Shown in pieces: positions 1-9,600 of a stretch of DNA of 11,831 bases. Every line of letters begins with the position of its first letter. The first letter of the stretch is position 1. The notes beneath the pieces were generated by a model. That model did not search any database. It was not told where the DNA came from and saw nothing but the letters and a program-made list of their open reading frames with translations. Source of the stretch: Kiritimatiellia bacterium (GTDB lineage: Bacteria > Verrucomicrobiota > Kiritimatiellia > RFP12 > UBA1067); the NCBI GenBank assembly GCA_016303225.1, contig JAEDMC010000088.1, forward strand, positions 1 to 11,831, in the 5' to 3' direction. The position numbers and the translations under genes were made by a program.

Positions 1-511
1 AGCCATAGCTTTCAAAGCTCCATCTCAGGTAGCAGTGGTCGATCTCGGTCTCGGACAGGACGCCGCCAGCCACATAGGCACCGGCCCCCGACTGGTAGGC
101 CCCATACGTCCAGCATCCCGTGATGCGGCAGCGGTGCACGGCGCCAGCCAGGAGCGCCACGCCCGCGCCGTTGGCCCTGGAGTCCTGCAGGTTGTAGCAG
201 ACGTTCGTGATGCAGACGCCCTCGACCCGCGCGTCATCATGATCCACGACGACCCCCTGTAGGATCCGCGAGCCGTTGTCCTCGGACTTTCCGTCGATGA
301 CGGCCTTTCCGGCTCCGGTCCCGACGAGGGAGACCTTGCGCGTCAGGTAAAGTGTGCTGTTCAGCTCACACGTCCCGTCCAGCACATGAAGCGTAACGGG
401 CGTCTCAGCATCAACCCACAGGGCGTCGAAGGCGTCATTGATGACATGCGCCGCCTTCGCGGGCGTGTCGTACGGATACTCGTTCGACCCGTCCGGCCCG
501 GCATAGGTCTC
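1..511 (-). repeat. Beta-helix module C of the downstream paralogue, cut by the window edge
   Basis: Residues 1020-1189. Opens with YPYDTPAKAA; LxHxxA-type motif at H1110; first coils at C1147 and T1174 (27 residues apart). By comparison with module B about 200 further residues would be needed to finish it. Confidence 0.75.
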
Positions 512-3500
512 CGTCGGGCGGACGTCGAACGCGGCGGGGACCTCGCAGGACACCGTCTGGCCGCCGCTCGACACCTCGAGGCGAAGGGCGTGACGCCCGT
601 TCGGGATGCCTTCCCACGTCAGCTCGGCCTCGGTCGAGATCGGGTCTGGCCGGCCCGCGACATACCAGGCATACGAGACCGTCCCGGGAGCCCCCTCGAC
701 ATACGCCGAAGCCGTCGGCGACGACCCGCTTGGCCACACAGTCTGGTCGATGCGGATCGAGCAGAGAAAGCCCATTTCGCCCGCCACGTATTCATAGGCG
801 CCAAGATCGCAGGCCGCGCCCTGCGGCCGCGTCTGCCCGGCATGGTCGTGCTTCAGGTCCGTCGGCTGCGCCGCGTCGATCGCCGCCGAACCCGGCGCGA
901 GCCGGTAGTCGCCGGACGCGGCATCCCGAAAAGGATTGGCCGCCACCAGGCAGTCGGTCGCGCCCACGTTCTCCTTGTCGAGGAGATTCCGCTCGCAGGC
1001 GCCGCCTGTCAGGCGCACGCCGCAGGCGCCCGTCCTGCCGTTGCCGAAGATGATGCAATTGCGGACGGTCCCGCCCGCAACCGTCACCCCGGAGCGACTG
1101 TCTTGATCGGCCGTCGTGACGTTGCCGACGACCGTGTTGAACTCGAAGACACCTCCCTGGATGCAGGCGCCCGCCGTGGCGCTCCTGTTCGTGTTGGCGC
1201 AGATGAGCGTGTTGCGCACCGTGCCGCCCGTCTGGTAGAGGCCTGAGCCCTCCTGGCTCGAGCGGCTCTCATGGCCATTGCCGACGATCCGGCAGCCGTC
1301 CATCACGCCGCCGGCGACATAGGCCGCGTTGCCAGGCGCGCCGCCGCCGTTCGATGCGCGCGTGCAGCCGCGCATCGTGCAGTTCGTCACGAGGCCGCCT
1401 TGCTGGTAAAGACACGACCCTTTCGCCGCGAAGGACCATTCGAGGTTCGAGTCGACGAGATCGCTGTCGGCCAGCGTGCCGTCCGACATCCAGACGGCAC
1501 CGGCATACTGGTAGGCCGTCTTGAGGTCGCACTTCACGAAACGGCAGCGGCGAATCGTCCCGGCCGTCATCCGCGCGCCGCCGCCGCTGCCGGCGGCGGA
1601 AAAGTAGAAATAGCAGTTGTTGGAAACGGTGAGGTCCTCGACAAGCGCCCCGTCATGGGAGAGACTGAAGACGCGATGCATGGTGCTGTTCCGGCCGTCC
1701 AGCACCGTCTCGTCACGGCCCGCGCCGTGAATGCGGAGCGCCTCCGTGATGACGACCCCTCCGTCCACGGCATAGCGACCCGCGGCGACATGCAGGTCGC
1801 CCGTCGCGTTCGGCCCGTGCCAGAGGGCGGCAAACGCCTCGGCCAGCGCATTCGTCGCCTTCTCGGGCGTGTCGTACGGATAGATCCCGGCACCCGTCGT
1901 CGAGACGTAGGCCACGTGCGGATGCACGTCAATTGCCGCCGCGTTTTCGCTCTCGGCCCGCGCACCGCCCGCCTCGACAACGAGCCGCACCTTGCGGCGG
2001 CCTGCCGTCAGGCCGCCCAGCGTCGCCACGGGCGTCGTCGCGAACGGCGTCGCGGCATCGTCCAGGTACCAGGCGTAGGAGACCGCGTCATCGCCCGCGC
2101 CCTCGACCATCGCCGTCAGGACGGCGCCGCCGCCCGCCGGCACGTCGTTCGTCGCCACGCCGAAGCCGCAGCGCAGCGCGGCATGATCCGCCACATACGG
2201 CTCGCAGCCCGCGCCCAGCGCAATGGCCGGAGAGCCGATGCGCAAGCGGTAGTCGCCGTTCGCGGCGTCGACGAACAGCGGGTCGGCCTCGACAAGGGAG
2301 TTCGTCAGCGTGCCGGCATGGACGTTCACTTGCGGATACGGCGAGAACCGCTCCCCGTTGCCCCAGACGATGCAGCGCGAAAGGCGCGGCTTGTCGTTCC
2401 CCGTCACGATGGCGCTCTGCCCGTGGATCTCCGCCCCGTTGCCCAGCCGGCCGTTTTCGTCGCGGTACGAGACGTTGCCGACGAACGTGCAGTTGCTGAC
2501 GACGGCCGAATCCTTCACGTAAAGGCCCGCAGCCGCGCTTTCGGCCGCATTGTTCCGGACCAGCGAACGGATGAGCTCGCCCCCGGTCATGTACACGCCG
2601 GCGCCCGACGTGAAGTTCCTGTTCGCGCCAATGTTCTTGATGCCGTTCGCCTCAATCCGACAACGGTCCATCGTTCCGCCCGCGAGATGGACATTGCCGT
2701 CGGACGCGACGGGCGAGCAGTCGTGAAACCGGCAGCCGACCGTGTAGCCTCCCGTCTGGCAGAAGGAAAGGCCCTTATTCGCGTAAAAGCCGTCGCCCGT
2801 GCAGTTGCCGATCTCAACCGCGCTGACGACACCGCCGCGGTTCGCGACCAGGCCGTGGTTCTTGTATCCTTTGTAGGAACACCTGTCGACGCGCACGTCG
2901 GAGAGAAGCCCCCTGACGACCTCGGCCAGCACGCCGTAGCGACCGTTGTCGTTCTTGCTCAGCGTAAACTTGAAATCGACAACCGTCATGCCGTCGAGAA
3001 TCGCCTCCTCGTGATCCAGCAGGACCATCTTCGTCGACCCGTCGATCGCCGCCCCGGAGAGGACGGTCGCGCCCACCCCTTCGCCCGCGAGACGGATGGG
3101 GCGGTTGAGCGAAATCGTGGAGACCGGCTTGTGCAGGCCCTTCACGTGGCAGATTGCATAGTCGGGCGCCTGCGCGGCGGCATAGGCCGGCGTGCGAAAC
3201 GGCCGGTCGGGCGTCAGGCCGTAGCCGTCGGCGTCCTGCGCGGCATCGGACGCCTCGACATAATACGGCGTGCCGAAGCGAGCGACGAGAGACAGGCTCT
3301 CCGTGACGTTCGAGATGACGACCGTCGTTTTGAGCCGGCTCTGGCAGTCCGGCGGCGTGCCGAACCAGGCATAGAGCTCCTTGCCGGCCTCCGCCGTAGC
3401 CGTGAAAGAGACCGTTCCGCCATATGCGACCGTCTTTGACGCCGCATCCACGGAACCGCCGCCGCTGGCGACGCACGTCACCGTCAGCGGCTCATCCGCG

Positions 3501-3568
3501 CCAGTCGGCACGGCCAAGACGCGACAGCAGGACAATAGGGAAGCTACAAGAGCAAGTCGTTTCATCAT
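1..3568 (-). CDS. Exported beta-helix repeat protein, paralogue of the upstream giant protein (3' end outside window)
   Basis: The frame is open from ATG at 3568 to the window edge, giving 1189 codons with no stop or frameshift. The protein starts MMKRLALVASLLSCC, a short signal peptide probably cleaved after VLA at residue 19. Residues 28-97 form a divergent InlB B-repeat-like domain. Then come helix A (about 101-463), a PKD-like linker (464-549), helix B (550-927), a second linker (928-1019) and the start of helix C (1020 to the edge). Helix coils carry pairs such as NC, RC or NT every 24-32 residues. Helix B ends with CDLGAYEY at 920-927, the cap of choice-of-anchor-Q-type proteins; helix A lacks it. 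The linkers are homologous to those of the upstream protein, and the two proteins begin with the same MMKR. No enzyme motif was seen. A surface or adhesin-like role is inferred from architecture. It lies 103 bp downstream of its paralogue in the same direction, probably in one transcript. Confidence 0.93.
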   Translation of the reverse strand, partial: MMKRLALVASLLSCCRVLAVPTGADEPLTVTCVASGGGSVDAASKTVAYGGTVSFTATAEAGKELYAWFGTPPDCQSRLKTTVVISNVTESLSLVARFGTPYYVEASDAAQDADGYGLTPDRPFRTPAYAAAQAPDYAICHVKGLHKPVSTISLNRPIRLAGEGVGATVLSGAAIDGSTKMVLLDHEEAILDGMTVVDFKFTLSKNDNGRYGVLAEVVRGLLSDVRVDRCSYKGYKNHGLVANRGGVVSAVEIGNCTGDGFYANKGLSFCQTGGYTVGCRFHDCSPVASDGNVHLAGGTMDRCRIEANGIKNIGANRNFTSGAGVYMTGGELIRSLVRNNAAESAAAGLYVKDSAVVSNCTFVGNVSYRDENGRLGNGAEIHGQSAIVTGNDKPRLSRCIVWGNGERFSPYPQVNVHAGTLTNSLVEADPLFVDAANGDYRLRIGSPAIALGAGCEPYVADHAALRCGFGVATNDVPAGGGAVLTAMVEGAGDDAVSYAWYLDDAATPFATTPVATLGGLTAGRRKVRLVVEAGGARAESENAAAIDVHPHVAYVSTTGAGIYPYDTPEKATNALAEAFAALWHGPNATGDLHVAAGRYAVDGGVVITEALRIHGAGRDETVLDGRNSTMHRVFSLSHDGALVEDLTVSNNCYFYFSAAGSGGGARMTAGTIRRCRFVKCDLKTAYQYAGAVWMSDGTLADSDLVDSNLEWSFAAKGSCLYQQGGLVTNCTMRGCTRASNGGGAPGNAAYVAGGVMDGCRIVGNGHESRSSQEGSGLYQTGGTVRNTLICANTNRSATAGACIQGGVFEFNTVVGNVTTADQDSRSGVTVAGGTVRNCIIFGNGRTGACGVRLTGGACERNLLDKENVGATDCLVAANPFRDAASGDYRLAPGSAAIDAAQPTDLKHDHAGQTRPQGAACDLGAYEYVAGEMGFLCSIRIDQTVWPSGSSPTASAYVEGAPGTVSYAWYVAGRPDPISTEAELTWEGIPNGRHALRLEVSSGGQTVSCEVPAAFDVRPTETYAGPDGSNEYPYDTPAKAAHVINDAFDALWVDAETPVTLHVLDGTCELNSTLYLTRKVSLVGTGAGKAVIDGKSEDNGSRILQGVVVDHDDARVEGVCITNVCYNLQDSRANGAGVALLAGAVHRCRITGCWTYGAYQSGAGAYVAGGVLSETEIDHCYLRWSFESYG
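452..478 (-). repeat. 27-nt near-exact direct repeat, copy in module C
   Basis: Encodes YPYDTPAKA (residues 1031-1039). It matches positions 1856-1882 at 26 of 27 bases, exactly 1404 bp (468 codons) away. Confidence 0.85.
512..787 (-). other. PKD-like linker between helix modules B and C
   Basis: Residues 928-1019. Shares with the A-B linker the V-E-G-A-x-x-x-V-S-Y-A-W-Y core, the I-P-N-G-R-H-A-L-R-L-E-V strand and the exit AAFDVRP, so linker plus helix behave as one repeating unit. Confidence 0.6.
788..1921 (-). repeat. Beta-helix module B of the downstream paralogue
   Basis: Residues 550-927, the most regular module. Equivalent coil positions at C675, S702, C730, C759, T787, T812, C838 and L862 give spacings of 24-29. 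LxHxxA motif at H638. Ends in the full cap with GSAAIDAAQ, GQTRPQG and CDLGAYEY. Confidence 0.8.
1856..1882 (-). repeat. 27-nt near-exact direct repeat, copy in module B
   Basis: Encodes YPYDTPEKA (residues 563-571). Partner of the copy at 452-478; the single base difference changes Glu to Ala. Confidence 0.85.
1922..2179 (-). other. PKD-like linker between helix modules A and B
   Basis: Residues 464-549. Starts ALRCGF, then VLTAMVEGAGDDAVSYAWYL, a T-L-G-G-L-T-A-G-R-R-K-V-R-L-V-V-E strand pair and AAAIDVHP before the next helix. Confidence 0.6.
2180..3268 (-). repeat. Beta-helix module A of the downstream paralogue
   Basis: Residues 101-463. LxHxxA motif at H186. Equivalent coil positions are C279, C303, S335, C360, C399 and S424. 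It reaches the DPLFVDAANGDYRLRIGSPAI landmark, but the D..G..RPQG...DLGAYEY cap is missing and the chain passes straight into the linker. Confidence 0.75.
3278..3487 (-). other. Divergent InlB B-repeat-like domain coding region (downstream paralogue)
   Basis: Residues 28-97: L-T-V-T-C-V-A-S-G-G-G-S-V, then Y-G-G-T-V-S-F-T-A-T-A-E-A-G-K-E-L-Y-A-W-F, closing with L-V-A-R-F. It directly follows the signal peptide and precedes helix A, so this protein looks like the C-terminal half of the upstream one with its own export signal. Confidence 0.7.
3512..3568 (-). other. Signal peptide of the downstream paralogue
   Basis: Residues 1-19: basic K3-R4, a hydrophobic stretch, then two cysteines (C14, C15) and a likely signal peptidase I site after VLA at 19. 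The LLSC stretch weakly resembles a lipobox, so lipidation at C14 is a less likely alternative because the hydrophobic core before it would be very short. Confidence 0.7.
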
Positions 3569-3671
3569 CGGTGTCTTTTCCTCTCTATGCTTTCGTGGAT
3601 GCGGCAGGCGCTCATGCCGGCCGGAGCAAAAACTCTTTCCAATGCGCTCATATCAGAAGCTGCCGAGTCAA
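3569..3671 (-). other. Intergenic gap between the two paralogues, no clear terminator or promoter
   Basis: 103 bp between the TAA and the next ATG. It holds a small inverted repeat, CGGCA with an 8-nt loop and TGCCG (3602-3619), but no T-run follows it on the minus strand, so it does not look like an intrinsic terminator. A TTGACT box directly follows the stop codon but has no matching -10 at 16-18 bp. This fits read-through into the downstream gene. The stretch ends in the ribosome binding site. Confidence 0.5.
3580..3585 (-). promoter_or_regulatory. Ribosome binding site of the downstream paralogue
   Basis: Minus-strand GAGAGG is followed by 11 nt and then ATG at 3568 (a second ATG follows directly). 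The distance is at the long end of normal and favours the first ATG. As at the upstream gene, the site includes GGAAAA and leads into ATGATGAAACG. Confidence 0.6.
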
Positions 3672-6600
3672 TTACTTCACCAAGAGCCTGAAGCCAGACG
3701 GACAGTATTCCGCCGCGCCGATGTCAGGCTTCTTGTCCGCGCCCGGCCCCTGCAAGCGCGGCTGACCGTAGAGGTCGATCGCACCGGTCATCCAGTCCAG
3801 CTTCTTGCCCGCGTCAATGCACGGCGAGCCTGTAGCAGGACGATACGCTTTCGAGCCCTTGCCGCGCAACTGCGGATCGATGCCGATGAGGCAGTTCTCG
3901 AAGCAGTCCGCAAAGCCCGCGACGCCGCCGATCTCGGACGCCGACTCACCCCAGCGGTTGCCGTAGACGATCGTGTTGACGACCGACGCGCTCGCGTCGA
4001 GGATCTTGATGCCCGCCGCAGTTTCTGCCACGTTTGTCGAGACGTTGCCGATGACCGTGCAGTTCTCCACGCGACCGTACTTGCCGACCACGATGCCGCC
4101 GCAACCCTGCAGATGGTTGTCTGTCACGACCGTATTGCGCACCGTGCCACAGTTTCCGCCAGACTCGGCCAGGTAGATCGCGCCGTTGCCGGGCGTGAAG
4201 AAGGCCTTGCCGTTCACATTCGCTTCGTGGCTGCCGGTCACGACGCAACGGTCGATCAGCGCCTTGCCGACGGCATAGACGGCGACGCCGCAGTTTTCGC
4301 GGGCATCGTAGAAAACGTAGCTGTTCGTAATCCGACAGTCGACCAGCGTCGAGCCGCCTTCCATCCAGACCGCGCCACTATTCGGGTTCTGGCACCGGCA
4401 AGTATCGATGACGCAGTTGGTCACCGTCGAACCGTTCTTAAGCTGGAGCGCACCGCCCACCCACGTCTGGGCCTGCAGAATGGTAACACCCGACAGCACC
4501 GCGCCAGGATGCGCCAGCGTGAAGGGACGCGTCATGCCCTGGCAGTCGAGAATCGTCTTCTCCGGCCCGTTCACCGAGCGGATCGTCACGCTCTTCTCGA
4601 TGCTTCGCTCGGAGTTGACCTTATAGGTGCCGTCGTCGATCAGCAACGTCGAACCGTCTTGCACCGCGAGGAACGCCTCGGAAAGGTCGGTCGCCGCCGT
4701 CTCTGGCGTCGCATACGGGAACGTGGCGCCTTCGTTTGCCTCGACGAGGTATACGGTTTCGCCATACATCACGAACCAGTCCGGCTTGTCAATGGCGTAG
4801 GTCGTGCTGTCGTAGATTGTCTTGAAGCGCACCGTCACCGAACCGAAGCCGAAGCTGTTCGTGACGCACACGCCCGCAGCCGCATGGTTCTCCGCCGTCG
4901 GCTCGCTGCCGTCGAACGTCCACCAGCACGCCGCAGGATCAAGCTCGTCCGTCGAATCGACCCGGAACTCGACCCCGCCCGGCGCGAACTTCGTCAACTT
5001 CGCGAAGCTGATGCCGATCGAGAACTGGCTGAAGTCATACTCGTAGCATCCCTTGTCGGCACGCTTGACCGCAGCACTCTTGCGGCCGCTGATGCGCGGC
5101 TTACGGTCGAGGTCAAAGTCGCCGATGCCGGCCGTGACCGAGGCATCCACCGCCGCCGAGGCGACGACAAGGTGGTAGTCGCCGTTCTTGGCGTCTACAA
5201 AACCGGGATCATCCGCGTCTTCCAGCGCCCCGTTTGCCATGTTGCTGTAAAGGATGCAGTCCGCCACCGTGCCGCCGTTCTGCCAGATGCCGCCGTTGCC
5301 GACACCTGACGTGTTGTTGACCACCGTGCAGTTCTGCAGCCTGCCGGAACCCTCGACGGCTGCGCCTCCGCCGTAGTTGACGCTGTAGTTTCCGATAACT
5401 AGCAGATTGCGCGCCGTACCGTTGTTAAGGTAGATGCCACCGCCGTAGCTGATTTTGCCTTCCGTGACCTTATTGCTCGCCAGGATGCATCGGTCGACCA
5501 GCGTGTTCGCGCCCGTCTGGTAAATCGCGCCGCCCCTCTGCCCGGCACCGCCCGAACACTTGGTGAAGTTGTTCGTGAAGAGACAATCGACGACTGTGCC
5601 GCCCTCCAGTTTGCAGCCTGAGCCGCTCGTCGTGTTGTTTTCCGTCTTGTGATTGCAGACGCAGCAGTTGGTGAGGACACCGGCCGTCATGCGCAAGCCG
5701 CCCCACTGTTCCGGCTGATCGCCGTCCTGATCCTTGCCAGTCAGGGTGAAGCCGCTGAACTTCGCGTTCGAACTGTTCAGCAGAATGACCGGTGCGCCCG
5801 AGGTCTGCGCCCGCCCAAAGACAAACGTGCGGTCGGGGCCGTTCTCCGACACAAAGGTGACGTCCTTCGATACCGCGAGCGTGTCGGCGAGCGTGTGCCA
5901 GCCGTCGTTCACGTGGATGACCGTGCCGTCGGACGCCGCCTCGAGCGCCGTCGCAAGCGTGGCCGCGCCGTTCTCGTAGGAGTCGTAGGGGAACTTGCCC
6001 GCGCCGCCCACGGCTACGTAAATGTCGCTCGGCGAGACGCTGAAGGCGTCAGGACGTATCGCGGCGGCTTCGTCACCCGCGCCGTTCTTCACCGAAAGCG
6101 CCACGGAATAGGCGCCGACCGGCATCGGAATGACCAGCGTCGCGAGATCGGATCCGCTCCGCACCGTCGGCGTGCCGTCCTGATCCGTCAGTGTCCACGT
6201 GTAAACGAGTCCGTCGAGGTCGGAACCCATCACCAGCGCCTTGAGCGTAACCGTATCCGTGCCGAGCGCACCCGTCGTCTCGACGTCAAAACCGCAGGTG
6301 AGCGCGGACGCGGTGAACTCGTAGCAGCCCATGTCCGGCGCGACGCCCTGCGCGCGGTCCTTGCCGTCGAGATCGTCCACCCAATCCATCCACTCGAGAT
6401 ACTCCGCCGCATCGACCGCGCCGGAGAGCCCGAGGCGGAAGTCATCTCCGTTCGCGTTGACGAACGCCGGATCTGTCGAGATGTTGCCCGTACCGGGCAT
6501 CGCCGGCGTCGTGCAGGTGCGCGTCGCCGTGTAGGATATGCCAGACTTGACGCCCCAGTTGGCGATACCGCCCATGTTGGTGTTGTCCCAGATGACGCAG

Positions 6601-9600
6601 TTGCGGACGATGCTGCCGCCTCCGTAAACATAAACACCCTTCGTCCGGGGCGAGACGCCGTGGAAGTTTCTCACAACCGTGCAGTTCTCCATGATGCCGG
6701 GGTCGAGCTTCACGCCTGTCGCGCCGTCGGCGTTGTCATGTCCCTGCGTACCGTGCGTGACAAGGCAGTTGCGGAGAATCGCATTCGCGCCCTTGAGCGA
6801 AACATGCGCCGAACTGGATGTATTCTCGCCCGTCGCGCCCCAAGTGAGGACGCAATTCTCGACGAGACCCGACGTCTTGACGAGGGCATTGTGCCCTTGC
6901 GCGTTGTTGCCGCCCGAAGAGTAGGTCGTGTTATGCGTCAGAAGCGTGTTCCGCACGACGCCGCCGTTGTTGAGAAACACGCCGCCGCCACCATCGCCGG
7001 GACATTTCGACCGGCAGTTCGTGATGACGCAGCTGTCGACAAGACCCGCCCCTTCCAGCCAGACGCCGCGTGCGAAGTCGCCGTTGCGCGCCGCGCCGTA
7101 GGCGTTCGCAGTTCCGACGTTCTTGTCGTAATCCGTCGTAATCGTGAGGTTGTAGAGCCGCGCGTCGGCATGCGCCAGCTTGAAGATCGAGCTGTCCGCA
7201 CCAGTATCGGCCGACAGCTTGGTCATGCATTTGACGACAGCCTTCGCTCCGGGATTCGCACCCGCGATCGTCGCGCCGCCGGTGAGCGCGATCTGCGACG
7301 TTACCTCGTAGGTGCCGTCTGCCAACAAGATGTAGCCGTTCGCGTTCTTCTGGAGCGCCGCAGCGATCGTCGCCAGCGCATCGCTCCACGAGGTGCCGCC
7401 ATTCGCGTCGCTGCCGTTCTGACTGTCCACGTACACAACCGGCAGGAAGCTCGCCTCGAAGCTGTACGCGCGGTCGCGAACGGTGAACCGGAGCTCCATC
7501 GACTTGTCCCGCTCGGCCGGAACGTCGCCTGTCCACCTGCCGAACCCGTAGCCCGCGGCGGGCGTCTGCGTGACGCGCGCCTTCTTACCCGTCTCGACCC
7601 ACTCCTCGTCCACCGTGGCCGTGCCGTTGCCGGCGGAGGTCACGGTGATCCTGTACTCGACCTTCCACTGCCATTCGAGCTCATGCCAGAGTCCGTCGTC
7701 GTTCGTAAAGGTATAGCTCGTCCCTTCGCCCGAGCCCACGAGAGTACGCGCGTGAGTCACCGCGTCGACGGCGTAGAGCTTCCAGCCCGTGCAGGTCGCG
7801 CGCTTGTTGTCCGAAATCTGAACAGTCTCGGATGGTGCCGTGCAGGTCAGCGTCCCGCCCTGTTCGACAGCGTGCTCGCCGTAAGCCGGCGAAAGCCGGT
7901 CTCCGGCGGCATTCTCCGGCGAACCTGAAACGGATAGTGCATTGCCGTGCGTCGAACCGACGATCGTGACGTCGAGCGTCGCCGGATAGTCACCCTCGCC
8001 CCAGACAAACGAATCGTCCGTCCCCTGCCCGTCGTCCGGCAGCGTCCCTTCGACGATCATCGCCTTGTTGATGCCCTTCGGCCAGCTGATGAGCGGCGTC
8101 GTGATCGTCGCATCCACGCGGTTCGCCGGCGACTCGTCGAGGACGTTGATCGCGATCGAAGAACCGCCCGGATTGTTCTGGTTGTTGCCCATGTAATAGT
8201 AAAGTCCGGACGGTCCGCGGATGACCGGCGCGGTGAAGCCGCCGACCGGCACCACGAAGTCGAAACGGTAGCCGGCATCGGCAAGGCTCGAGTAGAAGCT
8301 GTTGCCGGACGCGTTATGCCACCAGAGCGGATGCGTCCCTGCGAAGCGCATCGCCCCGCCCTTGTTGGTGTGTCCGAGAATGTCGTTGCTGCGCGTCCAA
8401 AGAGTCGAGTCGCTGATGACCGAATCGCCGCCGCCGAGGCCGAGCTGGTTGCAGCTGAGCCAGGAGTCGCCGTAGAGACGGACACTCCCGTACTTGTGCG
8501 CCCAGAAGTCCCCGTCCGCATACCAGTTCGCGGCGTTGGTGAGAATCACCTCGCTCTGGGTGCCGACCGTCACGCCGGGCGTCTTGAGCGCCACGCTGTC
8601 GAGCGTGAGGCGTCCCTTCGATCCGTCGAAGTTGAAAGAGGCCGCCACAGTCAGCATCGTCTCGTTGGTGGTGAATTCCCCACCCTGCTCGAAGGTGACA
8701 TCCACTCCCTCGGCATTGAGATTCATCCAGCCGATCGTCAGCGGCTCGGTAAACCGAACCGTGACCTTCCTGTCCGCTGGGAAAGACGCCGTCGCCGCGG
8801 CGGTGTTCGGATAGCCCAGCGTGTCGCCGGACTGGTTGTCGGACCAGTTCGCCGAATCGGACCAGTCGCCGCTTTCGCCGCCGGTCCAGGTGTAGGTCGT
8901 CGTGTCCAGCGTCTTGCAGCTCGCCACCGCCGTCCGCGCCTCGACGTTTACCGTCTTGCCGGCGGACTCATTTGCGGCCCGGAACTGCCAGTAATACGTC
9001 GTCTCGAACGCCGGGAACGTATGCGTGAAGGTGAACTTCTCGCAGTCCGTCACAACAAGCGGATCGCCGGACTGCTCGAAGGTGCTTTCGTCTCCGCTGT
9101 TGCCAACCCACAGCGAGACCTCCGACTGATCCGCCATGCCGAGATCGGCAAGACTGCCCGTGAATGTCACCGTGCGGCGGGAGACCGCACTCGCCGTCGT
9201 GTCGTAAACCGCCTCGCGGGACATCGTGACCTTGGCCGTGCCAGTTCGCGCGGACTTGCCGTTTGCCGTCGCCTCGACGCAGACGAAGTACGTCTCGCCC
9301 GGCTTCAGGTAGCGCGCCGCTGCGGCATTGCCCTCGAAGAGCGTCAGCTCGTACGCACCTGCCGCCGTGCGCACCGAACCCTCGAGTCCCGTCCAGACCG
9401 TGTCGAGCGCATCCGCAGACTGGCCGACATGCACCTTCAGCGTGCAGCTCGATCCGCCGAAGGACACGAGGTCGCCCGACACGACGAGCGTGTCGCCGCC
9501 GCGGCCGTTCAGCGTCAGGTCGCCGAGCGCAGGGGCGCTAAGGTCACGCCAGAAGACGCTCGTCGACCAGAACGGCAAGTCACGGTCGAGGTAGTAGAAT

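Noticed and set aside
1271..3439. A 722-residue plus-strand open frame, with similar ones at 386-1246 and 5649-7928
   Set aside because: Same codon-aligned antisense phase against clear protein-coding sequence, Arg/Ala/Val-rich, no recognisable domain.
3602..3619. Intrinsic terminator between the genes
   Set aside because: The stem is only 5 bp and no T-run follows it on the transcribed strand.
3666..3671. TTGACT right after the stop codon as a -35 box for the downstream gene
   Set aside because: No -10-like hexamer at 16-18 bp on the minus strand; likely chance.
3381..5309. A plus-strand open frame crossing the gap between the two genes
   Set aside because: Most of it is codon-aligned antisense of the giant gene, and it simply runs through the gap; no coding signature of its own.
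3702..7439. Polysaccharide lyase or pectinase activity for the beta-helices
   Set aside because: The fold resembles such enzymes, but I see no conserved catalytic Asp, Lys or Arg pattern, and the coils match structural repeat proteins with choice-of-anchor-Q caps.
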